In this document: positions 1 to 9,068 of the stretch, in pieces
Layout of the letters: every line of letters begins with the position of its first letter
Numbering within the stretch: the stretch's first letter is position 1
Assembly: GCF_000187245.1 (NCBI RefSeq)
Contig: NC_027865.1
Location: 806,001-870,000, forward strand
DNA length: 64,000 nucleotides
Direction: 5' to 3'
From: Ogataea parapolymorpha DL-1
Taxonomy: Eukaryota; Ascomycota; Pichiomycetes; Pichiales; Pichiaceae
Notes under the pieces: generated by a model
The model's database searches: none
The model's input: the letters and a program-made list of their open reading frames with translations, nothing else
Told to the model about the DNA's origin: nothing
Position numbers and translations under genes: made by a program

Positions 1-1013
1 GCGATAAGCTTATAAAACAACTGTTGTACGGACTGAAGGTCCCACAAATCCAGGAATTCCAGACTGTGCTTGCAAAATCTCTGATAGACTACCAGAACGA
101 CCATTCCTTGATTCCCCCGAGAATAGTTACCACCACTCCATATGCAACGCATCTGTTTATGGCTTCGACCGGCGAGACTGTTGGAATGAAAGCTTTAACA
201 GGTTCCAAACAGGGGTTTACGGGGGTGACCACGATATTGGACAAGGAAGTCGGTTTCCCCACTGGTATTCTTAATGCTGCTACTTTGACTGCTTTTAGAA
301 CTGCGCTTTGCACCAGTCTTGCTTTGGTCAAAACTTTGCCTATTGGATCTGTTGGACCATTTAAGGAAACACTTATTTGCGTCGGAGTCGGTGCTCAAGG
401 AAAATGGCACACGAGATTGGCTTTGATTCTGTACCCTCAACGCTTTGATAACGTGGTTTTCATCAACAGATCTGTTGATAAAGCTGAGGCAATTGCTAGC
501 GAGTTCCAGTTGGAATTTCCGTCGATAAAATTCCAGGCAGCAAAGACTGGCAGCAAGGACCTGAAAAGCTACTTTGAAAAGGCATCATGCATATTCACCT
601 GTATTCCAAGCACGGAACCTACCATCCTCAAAGACTACGTGGTTAATAACTCTGTCGAAAAAGTGTTTGTCGGAGCTATTGGATCCTACAAGCCACAGAT
701 GATCGAGATCGAGGGAGAACTGCTCAAAGCTTCCCTATCGTCAGATACGAAAATCCTTGTTGACTCGATCGGCCATTGTTTGGAAGAGGCCGGCGAATTT
801 ATCCAAAATGATATTGGGGCATCTTCCCTAATTGAGATATCGGAGCTTTACATGGATTCCGAAAAGGGTCGGGAGCAACTGGCAAAAATGGCCGCTTCAA
901 AGGTCGTCATTTCCAAGATTGTTGGCCTGTGTATCATGGATGTCTCGGTCGGTGCCCACGTGATCGAAAAGGCCAAGGAACAGAACATTGGTGTCGTTCT
1001 CGATGAGTTCTAG
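1..1013 (+). CDS. Ornithine cyclodeaminase / mu-crystallin family protein (5' partial)
   Basis: The reading frame is open to the left edge of the window (first full codon at 3), so the N-terminus and true start lie outside. The visible ~336 residues match the NAD(P)-dependent ornithine cyclodeaminase/mu-crystallin family: an N-terminal segment with TGETVGMKALTG, then a Rossmann loop written GVGAQGKWH, a following beta strand ending FINRS, and a C-terminal IGASSLIEISELY helix. Bacterial members convert ornithine to proline and ammonia; others are ketimine reductases or opine-type dehydrogenases, and the substrate cannot be decided here. The gene ends 36 bp before the next possible ATG, and a hairpin followed by a T run sits just after the stop. 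Family assignment is good; function is open. Confidence 0.8.
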   Translation, partial: DKLIKQLLYGLKVPQIQEFQTVLAKSLIDYQNDHSLIPPRIVTTTPYATHLFMASTGETVGMKALTGSKQGFTGVTTILDKEVGFPTGILNAATLTAFRTALCTSLALVKTLPIGSVGPFKETLICVGVGAQGKWHTRLALILYPQRFDNVVFINRSVDKAEAIASEFQLEFPSIKFQAAKTGSKDLKSYFEKASCIFTCIPSTEPTILKDYVVNNSVEKVFVGAIGSYKPQMIEIEGELLKASLSSDTKILVDSIGHCLEEAGEFIQNDIGASSLIEISELYMDSEKGREQLAKMAASKVVISKIVGLCIMDVSVGAHVIEKAKEQNIGVVLDEF

Positions 1014-1025
1014 ATAAAAAATAGA

Positions 1026-1048
1026 CGCGTCGACCGACGCGGTTTTTT
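1026..1048 (+). promoter_or_regulatory. 7-bp perfect inverted repeat followed by a T tract
   Basis: Arms CGCGTCG and CGACGCG are separated by 2 nt (1026-1041), followed by GG and six T (1043-1048). It lies between the cyclodeaminase stop and the next start. It overlaps an ACGCGT (1025-1030, a match to the MCB motif bound by MBF in other yeasts) and a GACCGACGCG element (1032-1041). It may be a promoter palindrome for the downstream gene or a structured 3' end; yeasts do not use intrinsic terminators, so the terminator-like look may be accidental. Confidence 0.4.
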
Positions 1049-1049
1049 G

Positions 1050-2816
1050 ATGCAATTTCGTCCAAAAAATACCAAATATTTTTCAGTGTTTTTCAGTAGC
1101 TCAATGTTTCCTCGAAAACTCGGTATTGTCCGCAACTATTCGCGGGCTCTCCGATTGGTCAGGAAAGGTGAGGATAAGAAGGTCTCCCTCGTCAACTACG
1201 ATGATATGAGCGTTCTGAAGAATTACCTGGATCGACTCGATCTAACGTTACTTCGACCCCAGGAAACTGAGCTTTTTCCGAAGTTCAAGCATACAGGGCG
1301 TAACCTGATATCCATCATGCAGTCGTCGCTCGGTCCATACGAGTCGTTGGAATCCAAGTCTTTGGAGCCAAGTGCACACGCAACAAACACGAAAGATCTC
1401 AACCGTTTGAGACATCTCCTGCATTCCCCGAAAGACAGAGAGCTATACGAGTTCTTGAAAAGATTATCAACGAGCAGCAGTTTTACTCTATTGATTAGAG
1501 ATCTGTTTCCTCTTGAAGTGTCCTTAGCTGTGAGACGCCTGACAACCTTAATGGACAGAGTTATCAAATGGTATATTTTGGAACTGCAGTATATTTCGAG
1601 AATCAGTAGGGACGCTGATCTGGACAGAGTCTTGAAAACGAAAACGGAAATATACTCTTCTATTTCTAAGATTTTCCGCAGAATTCAAGAAAGCTGCGAC
1701 CTGTCTACCATAGATTACGAAAACATGGTTAATTTCCACGCGCACAATTTACGATACCTTACTGCTATTAAGCTTATTTCTGAAATTGAAGGGAAAATAT
1801 TAAAGGGAGCAGAAAATCTACAGCTTACGAAATCTTTGTGGATGAATAAACTCAAGATACTTGGGCATGCGGATGAAAAAGCTTGGCGCATTAACCGGTA
1901 CCATTACAAAGAGGCGGAAATGGAACCACTCCCCAAAAACTACGTTTATCCGCACCATGGTAGCAGCGTGCAACAATTGCTACAGGAGCTTAACAATTCT
2001 GGGCTCCAATTAGATACTGACCTCTATGAAACGATCATTCTGAGTCTTGCAGGTGCCGGTGAAATAGACTACCTTCAGTCCTTGATAGACAAAATTTGGG
2101 GAATAGGCGGCAAGGCCAATGGCAGCGTTGAGCGCGGTTCTACATCCTTTCCAACTTTCGGTCTATTAGAGAAAATCATTGTTGCGTTTACCTACAATGG
2201 ACAATTCATGAAAGGTTTGCTTATTTGTATGAAACTGATCGAAAAATACCAGCTGGACCTGCGATATTCTCAGAAGTACTGGACGGGAGTGCTTCGTGCT
2301 TCTGGAGTGACAACTGCCAACATATACAGAGACATTCAGACCAAGCTTTGGGAGAAGGGGGTTGATGAAGAAAAGTATAAAAGAGAGTTTGAGCTCCAGC
2401 ATGAGATATTTGACCTATTGTGGAGGAGCGCGATGAGTGTGCTGGAGACTCCATCGAAGGATATGATCAAGGTTCGTTTACGATATTCCAGCTTGGAATC
2501 GCTTGTGAAAGATCTTCCCCAAATTCACGAACTAGCCGTTAATGAACACAAAAATACCTCTGCTAGTGAGGCCGCATATCGTGAAAGTCTTTTGCTGCGA
2601 TACCTCAATATTTGTCGTGTGAAGTTTGTTCAACGAAGGAACTTCTACGAGGCAGAGATGCTCATCAAGAAATTCTCAATGAACCAGAGAATGGAAAATG
2701 CTCTTCTTTTGAGGCTTAAGCGGTCTCAGCAGAGATATCTCCGCGACACGACGGTCAAAAAAGCAGAACAGCGCATTATGGAAGATGAAGACGAAGATGG
2801 GTTTGGTATTTGGTAA
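1050..2816 (+). CDS. Putative mitochondrial helical-repeat (PPR-like) protein
   Basis: 588 residues from the first ATG. A second in-frame ATG at 1104 gives a protein starting MFPRKLGIVRNYSRALR, a typical basic, hydroxylated mitochondrial presequence, and may be the true start because the first ATG is only 36 bp from the upstream stop. The body is helical without membrane segments. The middle (about residues 305-460) has paired-helix segments such as YLQSLIDKIWGIGGK and a GQFMKGLLICMKLIEKY helix that resemble fungal PPR-like translation and mRNA factors (the ATP22/AEP group is one candidate). The C-terminus is acidic (MEDEDEDGFGIW). No catalytic motif is visible. Role by inference: mitochondrial gene expression. 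The stop is 5 bp from the stop of convergent GPI12. Confidence 0.7.
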   Translation: MQFRPKNTKYFSVFFSSSMFPRKLGIVRNYSRALRLVRKGEDKKVSLVNYDDMSVLKNYLDRLDLTLLRPQETELFPKFKHTGRNLISIMQSSLGPYESLESKSLEPSAHATNTKDLNRLRHLLHSPKDRELYEFLKRLSTSSSFTLLIRDLFPLEVSLAVRRLTTLMDRVIKWYILELQYISRISRDADLDRVLKTKTEIYSSISKIFRRIQESCDLSTIDYENMVNFHAHNLRYLTAIKLISEIEGKILKGAENLQLTKSLWMNKLKILGHADEKAWRINRYHYKEAEMEPLPKNYVYPHHGSSVQQLLQELNNSGLQLDTDLYETIILSLAGAGEIDYLQSLIDKIWGIGGKANGSVERGSTSFPTFGLLEKIIVAFTYNGQFMKGLLICMKLIEKYQLDLRYSQKYWTGVLRASGVTTANIYRDIQTKLWEKGVDEEKYKREFELQHEIFDLLWRSAMSVLETPSKDMIKVRLRYSSLESLVKDLPQIHELAVNEHKNTSASEAAYRESLLLRYLNICRVKFVQRRNFYEAEMLIKKFSMNQRMENALLLRLKRSQQRYLRDTTVKKAEQRIMEDEDEDGFGIW

Positions 2817-2821
2817 ATATG

Positions 2822-3706
2822 CTATATAACTAATTCGAGCTCGTTGCAATTCATATATCTGCTGAGGAAAATCCACAGCCATCTGTACCAGACAATTTGA
2901 GAGTAATGAGCGTAAGTCATGGTTGCCAGATTCAGAAACCAGGAATTGAAGTTTGCGTAGATCTTGATGGCCTGGCCCTGGTCTGGGATGTAATTCACTA
3001 ATGATGGCAAATATTTATGGATTGCAGAGCAGTTCTTGAAAAGTCTTGCAATCAATTCAACATTAGTGATCACGAATGCACTATATTTGGCAGCCACCGG
3101 CCACGATTTGAGCTTGAAAAATCTAAGCTTGTGTTTCTTCGAATAATCTTGGACACCATAGTACAACGACTTGTGGTTTGGATGTCCGGAGACACCTTCT
3201 TCATCGAAGGAGACCAAAATCTGCTTTGATTTGTGGAGCGGTAGCTCCTTCAGTTCTTTGGCCAAAGTGGCCGCGATTGCACTTGTGTCCCATTCTTCGT
3301 GGATATTGTCAACATAGTCAAGTGTCTTGTGGGTCTGGAATCCCAGTATGCTGGCTGCCCGGATCAATTCTTGCTGCCTGGTTTCGCCAAGCCCATCAAA
3401 GTTTCCGTCCGAAAAACAGATCAAATGCAATGCATTGTTGTATTTAGCCTTTGAAAGCTCAACAATGACCGGACTGAAGAACATAGACTCGTCGTCCGGG
3501 TGAGCGGTGACAAAAATCACGTCGGCATCACTAAGCGAATGTTCTGTCACTGTGGCTTGATTCAGTTCGTATAAGGAATCATATGGCGACTTCCCTGCGT
3601 TCGGGCTAGCAACCCAATAAGGTACAATAGTCGACAATATGGCCCAAGCCATCAACAGGCACAGATACTTTGTCAAAAGTTTGCCAGAAACCCTGAATAT
3701 GTTCAT
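2822..3706 (-). CDS. GPI12: N-acetylglucosaminyl-phosphatidylinositol de-N-acetylase (PIG-L)
   Basis: 294 residues, close to the ~300 of S. cerevisiae Gpi12. It performs the second step of GPI-anchor synthesis at the ER, removing acetate from GlcNAc-PI. The family's zinc-site motif AHPDDE is at residues 68-73 and the second motif, GHPNH, at 174-178. One N-terminal membrane segment (about 12-34) matches the family's ER anchoring. I chose the ATG at 3706 (MNIFRVSGK). The open frame continues upstream to 4036, but only through antisense of the neighbouring gene and without a plausible start. The divergent neighbour begins 80 bp away, so both share one short promoter. Confidence 0.92.
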   Translation of the reverse strand: MNIFRVSGKLLTKYLCLLMAWAILSTIVPYWVASPNAGKSPYDSLYELNQATVTEHSLSDADVIFVTAHPDDESMFFSPVIVELSKAKYNNALHLICFSDGNFDGLGETRQQELIRAASILGFQTHKTLDYVDNIHEEWDTSAIAATLAKELKELPLHKSKQILVSFDEEGVSGHPNHKSLYYGVQDYSKKHKLRFFKLKSWPVAAKYSAFVITNVELIARLFKNCSAIHKYLPSLVNYIPDQGQAIKIYANFNSWFLNLATMTYAHYSQIVWYRWLWIFLSRYMNCNELELVI

Positions 3707-3756
3707 GCCAGTGATTAATTCACGTCGATCTGAGTAATTCTTGTAATTTTTTCGGT

Positions 3757-3765
3757 GCGTCGGTC
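3757..3765 (-). promoter_or_regulatory. GACCGACGC element in the GPI12 promoter
   Basis: On the minus strand this reads GACCGACGC, nine of ten positions of the GAYCGRCGCG element seen upstream of four other genes in the window. It lies about 50 bp upstream of the GPI12 start and about 22 bp upstream of the divergent gene's ATG at 3787. Confidence 0.35.
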
Positions 3766-3786
3766 GTCCAATTTTTTTCGCTCGAC

Positions 3787-5205
3787 ATGTATTCACGGTC
3801 AAGGACGCAGATTCGTCGATTAGGAACCGGCAGCCGTTCAGCTTCGGACCTGACACGGGCAGACCAGCTTCTAAAGCTTGCCACTCACCTGCAACCACCC
3901 AAGTTTGCTCCAACACTTCCGGAAAAAATCCCAGTCCTCCAATCGCTTGAGGAGAAAGAAACGTATCGAAATCCATTTGTGCGATTCCGCCTGAACGATG
4001 TCCTGCAGACCTGTATACATTACCAGTTACCAACAAAATATCGAGATTTGATTAATGTGAAAGAACCAACTCCCAGAGGCCCCCATTTTCTAGAGACAGA
4101 TCTTGTGGATCTTTTCCTGGCTCGCACTGGAGGCCAGTCTCGCAGGAAGTTTCGCACCATCGAGAGCCCCGAAACTCCTCCAGCCATTACATTCCCTCCA
4201 CACGTGTGTGCCATAATTCAAAATATGTCCTCCAGCTACGAAATTGATCAGATCTTACAACATCTAGCAACAGAGCTGAAAAGATACTCGCATTTTGATA
4301 TAATCTGCGGTCTTTTGTCTTTGAGCAAAGAATTACCCCAGGAGTCACAGCAGAAAGTGGTTCAATACAGCCTGAAGACACTTGAGGTTATAGATCAATC
4401 GGAAACTACCGTGTTGTTTCAGGAGCTTATGAAGTTAGAAAATTTCGACTACATCCAACAAGCTATTGATACATTGGATAAATTGGATGTTTCAGGAGAC
4501 TTCCCCAGAGACGCAACCTCCCAGCTTCAAATACGCTTGCTCGAGTTTTCTATCGAACATCAGAAGTTTCATCTTGCTGCTCAAATGCTCGCTTACCTGC
4601 TCGAAAGTCAGCTTGTTCCATCGCCAACTGTACTTGAAAAATATTCAAAACTTGTCAAAGACACCGCACTTTCCATCAATGCCGACTTCAACAGCCGCAG
4701 AATTGTCTTCATGGCCTATGCTGCCCCGCTCGCACTTGCATTACAACATCAAACCGACACCATTAGCAGAAACTTAGTCCAAAACATTACTTCATGGTTG
4801 AGCATCCAGGAACTTTTTTGGTTCCTGGAGTTTCTGAAACACACAGATGCCGAAGTCAACGGGATAAATTCCGCTGTCATCAGGCAGTACGGACGACTGG
4901 CAAAGAAGCCGTCAGCCATAGACAATGCTGTGACGTTAACGTCGTTGATTGGCCACTTGAGAAAACACAAGTTTGAGCCCTTTGATGATAACTGCAGAAA
5001 GTTGATCATTTCGCTATATTGCAAATTCAAGTCTCCACTTGCAGCTCAATGGTGGATTGATTCGCTTAGAAAGCCGCTGTCTGCCGATGAGATTAGTCGA
5101 ATCATAGAAGATTTGAAAAACTCTCCTTTCACAGTTGACGAAAAGGAATTTTCGTACCACGGTCAAAAACACATAGATGCATTCATAGAGAAACTCTCAA
5201 CTTAG
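3787..5205 (+). CDS. Probable mitochondrial protein of unknown function
   Basis: 472 residues. The start MYSRSRTQIRRLGTGSRSAS is rich in Arg and Ser with no acidic residue, as expected for a mitochondrial presequence. The rest is almost entirely alpha-helical with leucine-rich helices at regular spacing (for example around residues 140-330), suggesting a helical-repeat scaffold or RNA-binding protein of the kind common among fungal mitochondrial expression factors. I do not recognise the family and see no membrane segment or catalytic signature. It is divergent from GPI12 and convergent with EMC3; only 8 bp separate its stop codon from that of EMC3. Confidence 0.75.
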   Translation: MYSRSRTQIRRLGTGSRSASDLTRADQLLKLATHLQPPKFAPTLPEKIPVLQSLEEKETYRNPFVRFRLNDVLQTCIHYQLPTKYRDLINVKEPTPRGPHFLETDLVDLFLARTGGQSRRKFRTIESPETPPAITFPPHVCAIIQNMSSSYEIDQILQHLATELKRYSHFDIICGLLSLSKELPQESQQKVVQYSLKTLEVIDQSETTVLFQELMKLENFDYIQQAIDTLDKLDVSGDFPRDATSQLQIRLLEFSIEHQKFHLAAQMLAYLLESQLVPSPTVLEKYSKLVKDTALSINADFNSRRIVFMAYAAPLALALQHQTDTISRNLVQNITSWLSIQELFWFLEFLKHTDAEVNGINSAVIRQYGRLAKKPSAIDNAVTLTSLIGHLRKHKFEPFDDNCRKLIISLYCKFKSPLAAQWWIDSLRKPLSADEISRIIEDLKNSPFTVDEKEFSYHGQKHIDAFIEKLST

Positions 5206-5213
5206 AATATACA

Positions 5214-5987
5214 TTATTCCCATTTTTCAGCAAACCGACTTTCAATGCCATCAAGACAGCTCTTGAAAGGCACTATTTGCAGGTTCTCAAGCTCTGCTTT
5301 AAACTGTTTATCGACCGACGGACCTGCGCCAGCTATTGGGGGCACCATTGGTTGCTGCTGCTGCTGGGCCATAAGCTGATTCACAATGTCACCATCATCA
5401 AGAAGCAACGAGTAAATACTCTTCAAACCGAGCAGGTTCACAAAGTACCAGGAAATGGCGCTGACGTACGTGACGTCCAGATCAGTTGTGTCTATACTTT
5501 GCTGCAACATGCTCTTGAAATTTCCGGTAAGATTAAATGGCAAACGCATCACCACGTAACCCTTAAAGAAGTAGTTAACCCACCACATGATCAAGGTCTG
5601 GGGCACGTAGTTGGCGAAATTGTTTTTCACCATTTGCAACAAAAAGTCCGAGGAATTGGCATCTGCTAATGGGTTTTTGATTTCATTTGGGTCGCTAGGA
5701 GGCAATTCCTTCAAATACTTCGTACCAGAGTATTCTGAGATGAAAAAGTCGATTTTATTCTGGAGTTCCTGCTTCGCCCAGAAAACAGAGTAATTGCGTC
5801 TGTAGGTCCGTAGTCTTGCCAAATGCTGTTGTTCTCTGACGAGTTTATAGTCCTGCAGTTTCATCTTTGGTTGCAATAAGACAGAAATGTAGCTTCGAAG
5901 AATACCGACCAGCACCATCACCACAGAGATCGGTAATAGTACCCATAGTTTAAGGGCTGGATCTAAGACTAAATCGGGCACAGGCAT
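5214..5987 (-). CDS. EMC3: ER membrane protein complex subunit 3
   Basis: 257 residues, the usual fungal Emc3 length. Emc3 is the Oxa1/YidC-like insertase subunit of the ER membrane complex, which inserts tail-anchored and multipass proteins. Visible hallmarks: an N-terminal membrane helix (about 12-34) starting after MPVPDLVLDP, then a cytosolic basic coiled segment (LARLRTYRRNYSVFWAKQEL), and two further hydrophobic helices near 115-140 and 170-190, giving the three-helix YidC-like core. A glutamine run (about 208-214, QQQQQ) sits in the C-terminal cytosolic part. The ATG at 5987 is only 44 bp from the divergent NTA1 start. Confidence 0.93.
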   Translation of the reverse strand: MPVPDLVLDPALKLWVLLPISVVMVLVGILRSYISVLLQPKMKLQDYKLVREQQHLARLRTYRRNYSVFWAKQELQNKIDFFISEYSGTKYLKELPPSDPNEIKNPLADANSSDFLLQMVKNNFANYVPQTLIMWWVNYFFKGYVVMRLPFNLTGNFKSMLQQSIDTTDLDVTYVSAISWYFVNLLGLKSIYSLLLDDGDIVNQLMAQQQQQPMVPPIAGAGPSVDKQFKAELENLQIVPFKSCLDGIESRFAEKWE

Positions 5988-6031
5988 GGTTTAAATATTC
6001 TGGGTAATAAAAATATTTTTCCAAAACTCCA

Positions 6032-6988
6032 ATGCGCTTGAGAATAGCAGCCATACAATTGAACCCATTACTGGGGAAATTTGAGGAAAATGCTTCTACG
6101 GCTTTGAGACTCGTTGATCAAATCCGAAGCAAAAAACCTGACATTATCATATTTCCCGAAATGGCTCTTACAGGATACAACTTTGCCGGACCCAAGCAGA
6201 TCGAGCCGTACCTGGAGGAACAGGGAGGGGGAAGATCTTTTGAATTTGCAAAGAACGTTTCGCAGTCTCTTAAGTGCCACACGATTTTGGGATATCCGGA
6301 AAGACATTCATCTACAACATACAATTCTGCCATGCTGATAGGCCCTGACGGCTCCCTGGTTCATAATTACAGGAAATCATTTCTATACAAGACAGACGAG
6401 GTATGGGGGGCAAAAGAGTCTCCTACAGGCTTTGAAGCCTTTGACATTGTGATAAACGACCGCAAAATTAGATCTACTATTGGCATATGCATGGATCTAA
6501 ACCCATACAAGTTTGAAGCACCATTTGAGGCATTTGAGTTCGCCAACTTTTGTCTAGAAAAACAAGTGCAACTTATATTAGTTCCAACCGCATGGATGAG
6601 CACGAGCTGGAGCGAAGACTGGAAAGATCAAGCTAAATATACAAAATTATTCGAGCAGCAGCTGCCCTTCGAAATCAATATCGAAAGCTCTGCCGCAAAT
6701 GATAGCATCTTAAATTCATTGGAAGAGGCTTACGACCGCACAAAACCAGACAAGCGAACTGCTCAATACTGGCTGATACGATTCCAGCCACTATTCTTCA
6801 AGAAACACGAGAAGATGGTTCTTGTAGTTTGCAACCGGTCCGGCGTTGAGGGAAATCTCATGTATGCAGGTTCATCCTCAATTTTCCGCTTCAATGGTAA
6901 CGTGTATGAGGACGGGGTCGACCTGGAAGTGTTTGGCACGCTTGGACAGGGTGTAGAAGGTGTGCTGCTCAGGGACGTGGAGATCTAA
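6032..6988 (+). CDS. NTA1: N-terminal amidase of the N-degron pathway
   Basis: 318 residues of the carbon-nitrogen hydrolase (nitrilase) fold. The catalytic triad is visible: Glu43 in FPEMALTGYNF, Lys115 in YRKSFLY and Cys153 in GICMDLNPYKF. The last motif is characteristic of Nta1, which deamidates N-terminal Asn and Gln to Asp and Glu, creating substrates for arginylation and the N-degron pathway. It is shorter than S. cerevisiae Nta1 (457 aa), mostly at the C-terminus, but contains the complete catalytic core. It is divergent from EMC3 over a 44-bp AT-rich gap, and its stop lies 5 bp from the stop of convergent CBF1. Confidence 0.9.
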   Translation: MRLRIAAIQLNPLLGKFEENASTALRLVDQIRSKKPDIIIFPEMALTGYNFAGPKQIEPYLEEQGGGRSFEFAKNVSQSLKCHTILGYPERHSSTTYNSAMLIGPDGSLVHNYRKSFLYKTDEVWGAKESPTGFEAFDIVINDRKIRSTIGICMDLNPYKFEAPFEAFEFANFCLEKQVQLILVPTAWMSTSWSEDWKDQAKYTKLFEQQLPFEINIESSAANDSILNSLEEAYDRTKPDKRTAQYWLIRFQPLFFKKHEKMVLVVCNRSGVEGNLMYAGSSSIFRFNGNVYEDGVDLEVFGTLGQGVEGVLLRDVEI

Positions 6989-6993
6989 AGCTC

Positions 6994-7539
6994 TTACTTT
7001 TGCAACTGCTTCTTTAACTCGGCAAGCTCCTCCTGGACGGAGTTGTACGCTCTGCGCCAACCCTCGGCTTCGCGGTACGTTTTTTCCAGCTCTGCTTTCA
7101 GTTTCTCGTTCGAATTTGCAAGCTCGCTAACAGCCTGATCGGTAATAAGCTTTTCCAAGGTCCACTTCTCAATGTTGGAGTCCTCGTTCTCTTTCAGCCT
7201 CTTTATATACTCAACGGCACGCTTTAGAATCTGGGACTTGTTGTGGTCCTGTGTTGGTAGCAGTTCCTGCAACTCTTTAATACCTTGGTTAATTGTCTCT
7301 CTCCTTCTCTTTTCCACTTCCTTATGGTTCTTTTTGCGCCATGTGTGCCACTCTTCCGATCCTGCTGGTGGTTTCAAAGGGGTTGGTTCCACAGGTAAGG
7401 TTGTGCTTTGAGGAACGGTCATAGTGGGAAGACCCTGTCTAACAGGTTTTTCCGCATTAGTGGCATTCTCTGTGGACCCCTGGGTCTGATTGGTCTCCAG
7501 CTTGATGCGCTTGGCCTTTTGCTCCTCTTCGCTGGACAT
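6994..7539 (-). CDS. CBF1: bHLH centromere-binding and sulfur-regulatory factor
   Basis: 181 residues. The C-terminal half is a basic helix-loop-helix (about 68-120) followed by a leucine-zipper-like coiled coil (about 125-180). The E-box-reading triad His72, Glu76, Arg80 is present in NHKEVEKRRR, predicting binding to CACGTG. The run ENEDSNIEKWTLEKL after helix 2 closely resembles S. cerevisiae Cbf1 (TDEANIEKWTLQKL). Known roles of Cbf1 are CDEI binding at point centromeres, methionine biosynthesis genes and, in other yeasts, ribosomal and respiratory genes. The N-terminal ~60 residues are low-complexity and much shorter than in S. cerevisiae (351 aa). Confidence 0.92.
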   Translation of the reverse strand: MSSEEEQKAKRIKLETNQTQGSTENATNAEKPVRQGLPTMTVPQSTTLPVEPTPLKPPAGSEEWHTWRKKNHKEVEKRRRETINQGIKELQELLPTQDHNKSQILKRAVEYIKRLKENEDSNIEKWTLEKLITDQAVSELANSNEKLKAELEKTYREAEGWRRAYNSVQEELAELKKQLQK

Positions 7540-7697
7540 GAAAACTAAACTTAATTTTGGAGTTGTTTATTTTTTGTCAGGTGAGCGAAACACACATGAC
7601 CGCAAAATTGTGGCGGTGTAAACATACTCTCCTTCCAGCACTTTTTTTTTTCCGACTCTGCAGAAATCAAAGTCCGTTATCAAAAATCTTTACAGAA

Positions 7698-7880
7698 ATG
7701 TGTCGGGTTGTCGAGTGTGGAAAATGCCATAGGAGCGCTTGGACGGGCTGCGGGAAGCACATCGCTGCTGCAATGTCAACCGTGCCAAAGGAACAGTGGT
7801 GTATTTGTGAACATAAAGACGACAAGTTCCCTAAAGAGTTTCCTCCGAGAATTGAACCTGCTGCTACCATTAGTATTTAG
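7698..7880 (+). CDS. Small Cys-rich conserved protein (60 aa)
   Basis: 60 residues from the ATG at 7698. The same frame is open further upstream, but that part has no protein-like character and overlaps the CBF1 promoter. It contains Cys at 2, 7, 10, 18, 35 and 37 and His at 11 and 21, with the pattern CGKCHRSAWTGCGKHI. This pattern occurs in a widespread but poorly characterised family of very small proteins with a CxxC and GCGxH signature, probably a zinc-binding fold. No function can be assigned. It is divergent from CBF1 (158 bp between starts) and convergent with ERG20 (41 bp). Confidence 0.75.
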   Translation: MCRVVECGKCHRSAWTGCGKHIAAAMSTVPKEQWCICEHKDDKFPKEFPPRIEPAATISI

Positions 7881-7921
7881 AAGAGTATATTAGCTACGTG
7901 TGAATAGTGCACATAGAGCGA

Positions 7922-8977
7922 CTATTTTTGTCTCTTGTAGATTTTGTTCAAGAATGAGGTTAGGACCTCACCCTTGAAACCTCTAGACTCGTCCACGTTG
8001 GCAATTTTGGAGCGCAGCTCAGTGGCAACCTTTTCCTCGTATTCGAGATATAGCTGGTCAATCTTGAGATCTTTGAAAATTTGCTTGCACTTGGCCTCCT
8101 TGGCCGAATCCTTACGGCCATAGTTCTCGTCCAAAATAGCTCTTTGTTCTGGAGTACAAATTTTGAGGGCGGTGTTGATCACCCACGAACATTTGTTGTC
8201 CAGGATATCAGTGCCGATCTTTCCAATGTCCTCTGGCTTACCAAAACAATCCAGGTAGTCGTCTTGGATCTGGAAGTACTCGCCAAGAGGAATTAAGACG
8301 TCCTGGGCTTGCTTGAGATCTTTCTCGTCCGAAACACCGGCCATGTACATCGCAAGAGCAACAGGCAAGTAAAATGAATAGTATGCAGTCTTGAAAGTGA
8401 CGATGAAGGAGTGTTTGCTCAAAGAGAACTTTGACAGGTCCACATGGTCTTCTGGTGCGGTCAAAAGATCCAAGAGCTGGCCCAGCTCTGTCTGGAACGT
8501 GACCTCGTGAAACAGCTCGAGCAGATCAACATAGTATGAGTCTTTTCTGAAGTATTTCTTCAGCAAAACGTAGATGGCAGCCTCGAGCATAAATGAATCG
8601 TTAATAGCAATTTCATTAACCCCATCCACTCTGTACCAGCAGGGCTGACCTCTTCTAGTGATGGACTTATCCATCATGTCGTCAGCGACAAGGAAATATG
8701 CTTGCAACAGCTCAACAGCCCACCCCAAAATGGCAGTTTTCTTGTATTCCTCGGGCTCGAAGTCGTCAAAGGACTTATACCCTTTTAAAAGGGCGTAGGT
8801 GTCGACGACAGACAGACCTCTGTTCAATTTCCCACCGGGGGTATTGTAATTCAGATTGCGTTTGAACCATTCAATGGCGTCCTGAGGCATACCATATTCC
8901 TTAGTGACCGTCTCGAGATCGCTAACGAGCTCAGGGAAAACATCCAAAAACTTAGATCTAGCAGTGCTTTTGTCCAT
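7922..8977 (-). CDS. ERG20: Farnesyl pyrophosphate synthase
   Basis: 351 residues (352 in S. cerevisiae). It makes geranyl and farnesyl diphosphate from IPP and DMAPP, feeding sterols, dolichol, ubiquinone, heme A and prenylation. Both aspartate-rich metal sites are intact: first motif DDMMD at 99-103 and second DDYLD at 239-243. Phe95 and Leu96, just before the first motif, sit where chain-length-limiting residues lie in farnesyl synthases. The C-terminus is basic (KIYKRQK). I chose [10 protein letters not shown] at 8977; the longer open frame to 9145 has no ATG and runs antisense into EBP2. EBP2 starts 91 bp away on the other strand. Confidence 0.96.
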   Translation of the reverse strand: MDKSTARSKFLDVFPELVSDLETVTKEYGMPQDAIEWFKRNLNYNTPGGKLNRGLSVVDTYALLKGYKSFDDFEPEEYKKTAILGWAVELLQAYFLVADDMMDKSITRRGQPCWYRVDGVNEIAINDSFMLEAAIYVLLKKYFRKDSYYVDLLELFHEVTFQTELGQLLDLLTAPEDHVDLSKFSLSKHSFIVTFKTAYYSFYLPVALAMYMAGVSDEKDLKQAQDVLIPLGEYFQIQDDYLDCFGKPEDIGKIGTDILDNKCSWVINTALKICTPEQRAILDENYGRKDSAKEAKCKQIFKDLKIDQLYLEYEEKVATELRSKIANVDESRGFKGEVLTSFLNKIYKRQK

Positions 8978-9068
8978 CGTTCGTGTTTCGTTTATTGAAT
9001 TAAAAAGAACGAGCGACCCAAAACGGAAAGATTGAAAAAAATTTATATCAGAAAAATATTTACTTAGG

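Noticed and set aside
3707..4036. Longer N-terminus for GPI12.
   Set aside because: It runs antisense through the start of the neighbouring gene and would bury the ER membrane segment far inside the protein.
5304..5313. CGACCGACGG as another GAYCGRCGCG site.
   Set aside because: It is inside the EMC3 coding region and fails at the CGCG core.
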